10,728 nucleotides of DNA from Hyphomicrobiales bacterium. Its GTDB lineage: Bacteria; Pseudomonadota; Alphaproteobacteria; Rhizobiales; Beijerinckiaceae. Below, one piece after another: positions 7,585 through 10,728 of this stretch; position 1 is the first letter of the stretch; each line of letters begins with the position of its first letter. Location: the NCBI GenBank assembly GCA_028290595.1, contig JAQGJO010000214.1:1-10728 (forward strand). Reading direction: 5' to 3'. The position numbers and the translations under genes were made by a program. The notes beneath the pieces were generated by a model. The model saw only the letters and a list, made by a program, of their open reading frames with translations. It was not told where the DNA came from and did not search any database.

Positions 7585-8385
7585 ATGACACATAGAAAAT
7601 CAGACTACCGACGCGGCGCGCCCATCCATTGGATGGGCGCATTGCTGGCAATATTTCTGTCGCAGCCGGCGCTTGCGGATACGCCAGTGAGCCTGCTGCC
7701 GAAGAACCTGTCGCCCTGGGGCATGTTCATGTCTGCCGACATCGTGGTGAAAGCGGTGATGATCGGCCTGGTCTTCGCCTCTCTGGTTACGTGGACCGTC
7801 TGGCTTTCCAAGACCATTGAACTCATGACCGCCGGCAGGCTCGTTCAACGACGGCTCAGCATGCTGGAGCAAGGCGGCAGTCTGGCCGATGCCCTGCGCA
7901 CGAGTGGCGACGATCGCGATGCCGTTGCTCAACTGATCCGATCGGCTGCGCAGGAGGTCTCTCTATCAGGCGGCGTCGTAGACGATGGTCTCAAGGAACG
8001 GATCGCCCTGCGGCTGGAGCGGGGGGAAGCGGCAAGCGCGCGGCAAATCGCAAGTGGCACCGGCATATTGGCGACGATTGGCGCAACAGCGCCGTTCGTT
8101 GGCCTGTTTGGCACGGTCTGGGGAATCATGAATGCCTTCATCGGCATTTCCGAAGCGCACACTACCAACCTTGCCGTCGTGGCGCCTGGTATCGCCGAAG
8201 CCTTGCTGACGACGGCCGTTGGGCTTTTCGCGGCAATTCCCGCGGTCGTGATCTACAATCATCTGGCGCGCGTAACCACCGGCTATCGCGCCCGGCTGAC
8301 GGATGCGTCCGCGCAGCTTCTTCTGATGATCAGCCGGCGCCGTCTCGGCGACATCCAGGCTTCATCCCCAGCACGGAGCGATTGA
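7585..8385 (+). CDS. exbB: TonB-system proton channel subunit ExbB
   Basis: This is the MotA/TolQ/ExbB-family inner-membrane subunit that, with ExbD, uses the proton gradient to power TonB. ATG 7585 gives 266 residues with GAGAGA just upstream; a GTG at 7570 would add five. The N-terminus has a signal-peptide-like segment (cut near ALAD, residues 29-32), as in the longer ExbB proteins of Pseudomonas type. Hydrophobic segments lie at about 53-75, 157-188 and 196-224. The conserved core reads GILATIGATAPFVGLFGTVW at 160-179, and Glu205 in APGIAEALLTTAVGL matches the channel glutamate Glu176 of E. coli ExbB, with Thr210 at the place of Thr181. It is followed one base later by exbD. Confidence 0.95.
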   Translation: MTHRKSDYRRGAPIHWMGALLAIFLSQPALADTPVSLLPKNLSPWGMFMSADIVVKAVMIGLVFASLVTWTVWLSKTIELMTAGRLVQRRLSMLEQGGSLADALRTSGDDRDAVAQLIRSAAQEVSLSGGVVDDGLKERIALRLERGEAASARQIASGTGILATIGATAPFVGLFGTVWGIMNAFIGISEAHTTNLAVVAPGIAEALLTTAVGLFAAIPAVVIYNHLARVTTGYRARLTDASAQLLLMISRRRLGDIQASSPARSD

Positions 8386-8386
8386 C

Positions 8387-8821
8387 ATGTCCATGCGCCT
8401 TGGTTCCCGCTCAACGGGGGATGATCTGGAAGTCCAGCATGAAATCAATGTCACGCCTTTTATCGACGTCATTCTGGTCCTCCTGATTATCTTCATGGTG
8501 GCTGCCCCGCTCGCCACCGTCGACATCGGCGTCAATCTTCCAGCCAGCACAGCGCCTGAGCAACCGCGTCCGGATAAACCGATCTTCCTGACCATCAAGT
8601 CAGACCTGACGCTGCTTGTCGGCGAAACGATCGTGCCACGCGAAGCGCTCGCCGGTGTCCTGGATACGGTGACGAGCGATCACAAGGACGAAACGATCTT
8701 CATCCGAGCGGACAAAACTGTGGATTACGGTGGGCTCATGCAGGTGATGAACAGTTTGCGCGATGGGGGGTATCTCAAGCTTGCCCTCGTCGGGTTGGAA
8801 GAATCAGCGATCAAGCCATGA
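8387..8821 (+). CDS. exbD: TonB-system subunit ExbD
   Basis: This 144-residue protein is the ExbD partner of ExbB. A short cytoplasmic N-terminus leads to the single membrane helix, with the motif INVTPFIDVILVLLIIFMV. Asp27 matches the essential proton-carrying Asp25 of E. coli ExbD. A periplasmic domain follows, including FIRADKTVDYGGLMQVMNSL. GGAG at 8375-8378 serves as ribosome binding site, one base separates the gene from the exbB stop, and its own stop overlaps the tonB start in ATGA. Length and motifs are typical and nothing is missing. Confidence 0.96.
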   Translation: MSMRLGSRSTGDDLEVQHEINVTPFIDVILVLLIIFMVAAPLATVDIGVNLPASTAPEQPRPDKPIFLTIKSDLTLLVGETIVPREALAGVLDTVTSDHKDETIFIRADKTVDYGGLMQVMNSLRDGGYLKLALVGLEESAIKP

Positions 8822-9546
8822 GTTCTTTTGCGTTGCATTTGCCGCAACAGCGGCCTTGGATGCGGTGGATCATAGCGGCCGCTGTGATCGTTATGGTTCA
8901 TGCCGCCGTCATCGTGCTGCTGGTGACCGATTTTTCGCGTGAGCAGAACAAGCCCAGCATTCTTCCCGCAATAGCGGTCTCATTGGCGCCTGTCGAAGCC
9001 TCTTCGCCGAGCCAGCAAGAGCAGGATGTAGCGATTGGGCCGGCCACGCAGCAGACCGAGGCGGTCCCGCAGGAGCAGCCTAAGATCGAGGAGAAGCCTG
9101 TAGAGCAGGTGGCGAAGGCGCCACCGCTTCAAGACGCCGCGGCTGCACTTCCACGCGAAGAGCCCAAGGAGGTGGAGAAGCCGCAAGAGACACCCCAGCC
9201 GCCGGTTCCGGAAACCCGCGCGCCTCCCAAAACAGACCGCATCGGTCAGTTCTCCGAGGCGAGTTCAAACGCTTACAACGCGCTGGTCTTTGGTCATCTG
9301 CAGCGTTTCAAGCGCTACCCGCGTGAAGCACGCGGAGCATCCGGAACGACTGTCGTAAAGTTCGTTCTCAACCGGACCGGTGAGGTCGTCGAAAGCGGGG
9401 TGACGAAATCTTCAGGCAACCCCGTGCTCGATCATGAGGCGCTGACGATATTGCAACGGGCTAGCCCCTTTCCGTCTTTTCCCGCGGTCAAACCTGGAGA
9501 GCGTGACACCTATATCGCGCCGGTGAGCTTCGGACGTAAAAACTGA
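8818..9546 (+). CDS. tonB: Energy transducer TonB
   Basis: This 242-residue protein links the ExbB-ExbD motor to the outer-membrane receptor. It has one membrane helix at about 16-36 containing His28, matching the functionally important His20 of E. coli TonB. A Pro/Glu/Lys-rich spacer runs over about 59-150 (several EEKP, EEPKEVEKP and PQPPVP stretches), and a C-terminal TonB domain over about 155-242 with KRYPREARG at 165-173 and SSGNPVLDHEAL further on. Its start overlaps the exbD stop in ATGA, so translation is coupled and no separate ribosome binding site is needed. Being last in an operon with a receptor, it is probably dedicated to that receptor and not the general housekeeping TonB. 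Confidence 0.95.
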   Translation: MSSFALHLPQQRPWMRWIIAAAVIVMVHAAVIVLLVTDFSREQNKPSILPAIAVSLAPVEASSPSQQEQDVAIGPATQQTEAVPQEQPKIEEKPVEQVAKAPPLQDAAAALPREEPKEVEKPQETPQPPVPETRAPPKTDRIGQFSEASSNAYNALVFGHLQRFKRYPREARGASGTTVVKFVLNRTGEVVESGVTKSSGNPVLDHEALTILQRASPFPSFPAVKPGERDTYIAPVSFGRKN

Positions 9547-9606
9547 GATCAATACGGATGCACTCAGGTCTGGACGCGCCGCCAGGTTATCTATAAGCTA
9601 AGCTCC

Positions 9607-9723
9607 ATGACTTTTCGCATGCTCAAATCGGCTCAATCGCACCGCTTCGTCGAAGCGGCGATATCGTGCGCCATGTATTTGCGCATCTCCCCAGATTATT
9701 CTCGCGCCCGGGCTGTGCCATAG
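9607..9723 (+). CDS. Possible 38-codon small ORF, doubtful
   Basis: An ATG at 9607 opens 38 codons ending in TAG at 9721-9723, between tonB and hen1. The peptide begins MTFRMLKSAQSHRF and ends SRARAVP. No good ribosome binding site is visible and the peptide resembles nothing I know. It ends 40 bases before a terminator-like hairpin. A frame of this length is easily found by chance, so it is listed only so that the 254-base spacer is described. Confidence 0.15.
   Translation: MTFRMLKSAQSHRFVEAAISCAMYLRISPDYSRARAVP
9642..9658. repeat. Perfect inverted repeat in the tonB-hen1 spacer
   Basis: CCGCTT and AAGCGG form a 6-bp stem around CGTCG; CCGCTTCG and CGAAGCGG are exact complements around one base. 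The flanks ATCG and CGAT can extend the pairing past a two-base bulge. No T-run follows. It could be an operator, or part of the tonB transcript end. Confidence 0.4.
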
Positions 9724-9763
9724 TCGGATCTTAATCCACCGATCATGAACCGCAGCCTCATCG

Positions 9764-9783
9764 AGCCCTCGATGGGGCTTTTT
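9764..9783 (+). terminator. Intrinsic-terminator-like hairpin before hen1
   Basis: AGCCCT at 9764-9769 pairs with GGGGCT at 9774-9779 (one G-T pair) around CGAT, and T9779-T9783 form a run of five. This is a standard rho-independent form. It may end the TonB operon, 218 bases past its stop. It also lies only 17 bases before the hen1 ATG, and an alternative stem, CATCGA (9759-9764) with TCGATG (9769-9774), uses some of the same bases. Confidence 0.6.
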
Positions 9784-9800
9784 CGTATCCGGATTCGACC

Positions 9801-10728
9801 ATGCTTCTGAGCATTACTTCCACGCATCGGCCCGCGACCGACCTCGGCTTTCTGCTGATGAAAAATCCGGCGAACGTCCATTCGGTCACCTTGCCGTTTG
9901 GCACTGCGACACTCTTTTATCCAGAGGCGAGCGAGGCGCGTTGCACGGCGGCGATCACGCTCGAGGTCGATGCCGTGCAACTGGTGCGCGGCAACGCAGC
10001 CATTGAGGATCAGTATGTCAACGACCGCCCTTATGCAGCCTCGTCTTTGCTGTCCGTGGCGCTGGGTCGGCTGGTCAACACCGCGATAGGCGGGCGGTCC
10101 AAGGACCGTCAGGCGCTTGCCGACATGGCGATCCCGCTGGAAGCCGTGGTGACACCGTTGCCCGCGCGCGGCGGACAGGACTTGATCGCACGTCTGTTTG
10201 CGCCACTCGGCTATACGGTGGAGGCGACGCCGATACCGCTCGACCCCGCGCATCCCGAATGGGGCGACAGCCCCTATGTCGCGCTGCGCCTGACGGGCGA
10301 AGTGCGGCTCGCGGCGCTGCTCACCCACCTGTTCGTGCTGATCCCGGTGCTCGACAACCAGAAGCATTATTATATCGGCGAAGACGAGGTGGAGAAGCTG
10401 CTGCGCAAGGGCGAAGGCTGGCTGGAGTCTCACCCCGACCGCGAATTGATCGTGCGTCGTTACCTGCGTTTCCGCGGGCTGATGAACCGCGCCAATGCCG
10501 CGCTGGAGGATAAGGTCGAAGCCGAGGCGCCTGAAGAGGCCTCGGTGCGCGATGCTGCCGAGGATGCGATCGAAAAGCCGATCCGCCTCAACGACCAACG
10601 CATGGATCGCGTCGTCGGCCTGCTGAAGGAGCTCGGCGCGTCAAGTGTGCTCGATCTTGGTTGCGGCGAAGGGCGGCTGCTGCGCCAACTGCTCAAGGTG
10701 CCGGGTATCGGCAAGATAACCGGCGTCG
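9801..10728 (+). CDS. hen1: Hen1 RNA 3'-end ribose 2'-O-methyltransferase, 3'-truncated
   Basis: The open frame from ATG 9801 runs off the right edge after 309 complete codons. It matches bacterial Hen1, which uses S-adenosylmethionine to put a 2'-O-methyl group on the 3'-terminal ribose of cleaved RNA during repair by the Pnkp/Hen1 complex, so that the same toxin cannot cut there again. The N-terminal bacterial-specific domain is characteristic (MLLSITSTHRPATDLGFLL, LFYPEASEARCTAAITLEVD, LVRGN, and QYVNDRPYAASSLLSVALGR), then VLIPVLDNQKHYYIGEDEVEKLL, a Glu/Ala-rich linker, and the methyltransferase motif VLDLGCGEG at 283-291. The metal-binding Glu/His residues and about a third of the protein should lie beyond the edge. 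GGA at 9791-9793 is a weak ribosome binding site. GCG and CTG codons seem commoner than in the neighbours (by eye), so transfer is possible. Confidence 0.95.
   Translation, partial: MLLSITSTHRPATDLGFLLMKNPANVHSVTLPFGTATLFYPEASEARCTAAITLEVDAVQLVRGNAAIEDQYVNDRPYAASSLLSVALGRLVNTAIGGRSKDRQALADMAIPLEAVVTPLPARGGQDLIARLFAPLGYTVEATPIPLDPAHPEWGDSPYVALRLTGEVRLAALLTHLFVLIPVLDNQKHYYIGEDEVEKLLRKGEGWLESHPDRELIVRRYLRFRGLMNRANAALEDKVEAEAPEEASVRDAAEDAIEKPIRLNDQRMDRVVGLLKELGASSVLDLGCGEGRLLRQLLKVPGIGKITGV

Noticed and set aside
6623..7651. Open frame of 342 codons on the minus strand
   Set aside because: It overlaps the receptor barrel and the exbB start. Its composition is Arg-rich with no motifs, as expected for a shadow frame.
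9543..9567. CTGAG/CTCAG stem as a terminator just after tonB
   Set aside because: Only 5 bp with a 15-base loop and no T-run; the hairpin at 9764-9783 is much more convincing.
9696..10598. Open frame of 300 codons on the minus strand
   Set aside because: It lies opposite hen1, whose product is clearly recognisable. The minus-strand protein is rich in Arg/His/Gln and resembles no family; it is a shadow frame of GC-rich coding DNA.
1..10728. CRISPR arrays, insertion sequences, tRNA or rRNA genes
   Set aside because: No regularly spaced repeats, transposase-like proteins, terminal repeats or tRNA-like folds were recognised by reading.

Overview
The window reads as ordinary chromosomal DNA from a GC-rich proteobacterium. 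An alphaproteobacterium, probably of the Hyphomicrobiales, fits best. That placement rests on codon style, the mix of gene families and the form of the ExbB and TonB proteins; it is an inference, not something the sequence proves. All genes recognised are on the + strand, in three blocks.

Block 1 (left edge to 4248) looks like a small catabolic operon: an MFS transporter cut by the left edge, an alpha/beta hydrolase with an intact Ser-Asp-His triad, an LLM-class flavin-dependent monooxygenase, and a LysR regulator with a TTG start. Gaps are short (55, 3 and 45 bases). A plausible scheme is that the transporter imports an organic compound, the monooxygenase and hydrolase open or cleave it, and the regulator senses it. 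The substrate cannot be read from the sequence. A perfect 10-bp hairpin separates the transporter from the enzymes.

Block 2 (4419 to 9546) is a self-contained outer-membrane uptake system: a small His-rich DUF2946-type membrane protein, a TonB-dependent receptor with an unusual Ala/Ser/Pro pentapeptide repeat in its N-terminal extension, and a dedicated ExbB-ExbD-TonB energiser. ExbB and ExbD are nearly contiguous, and ExbD and TonB overlap in ATGA. The DUF2946 partner and its His/Cys content suggest a metal, perhaps copper, but the substrate is unproven.

Block 3 (9547 to the right edge) starts with a 254-base spacer holding inverted repeats, a doubtful 38-codon ORF and a convincing intrinsic-terminator-like hairpin. 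It continues with the first 309 codons of a bacterial Hen1 RNA 3'-terminal ribose 2'-O-methyltransferase, which runs off the right edge. Hen1 is the methylating half of the Pnkp/Hen1 RNA repair system, so pnkp is the gene to look for just beyond the window. This is the most distinctive content here. The system itself is already described; its leader and its placement beside a TonB operon are the less ordinary parts.
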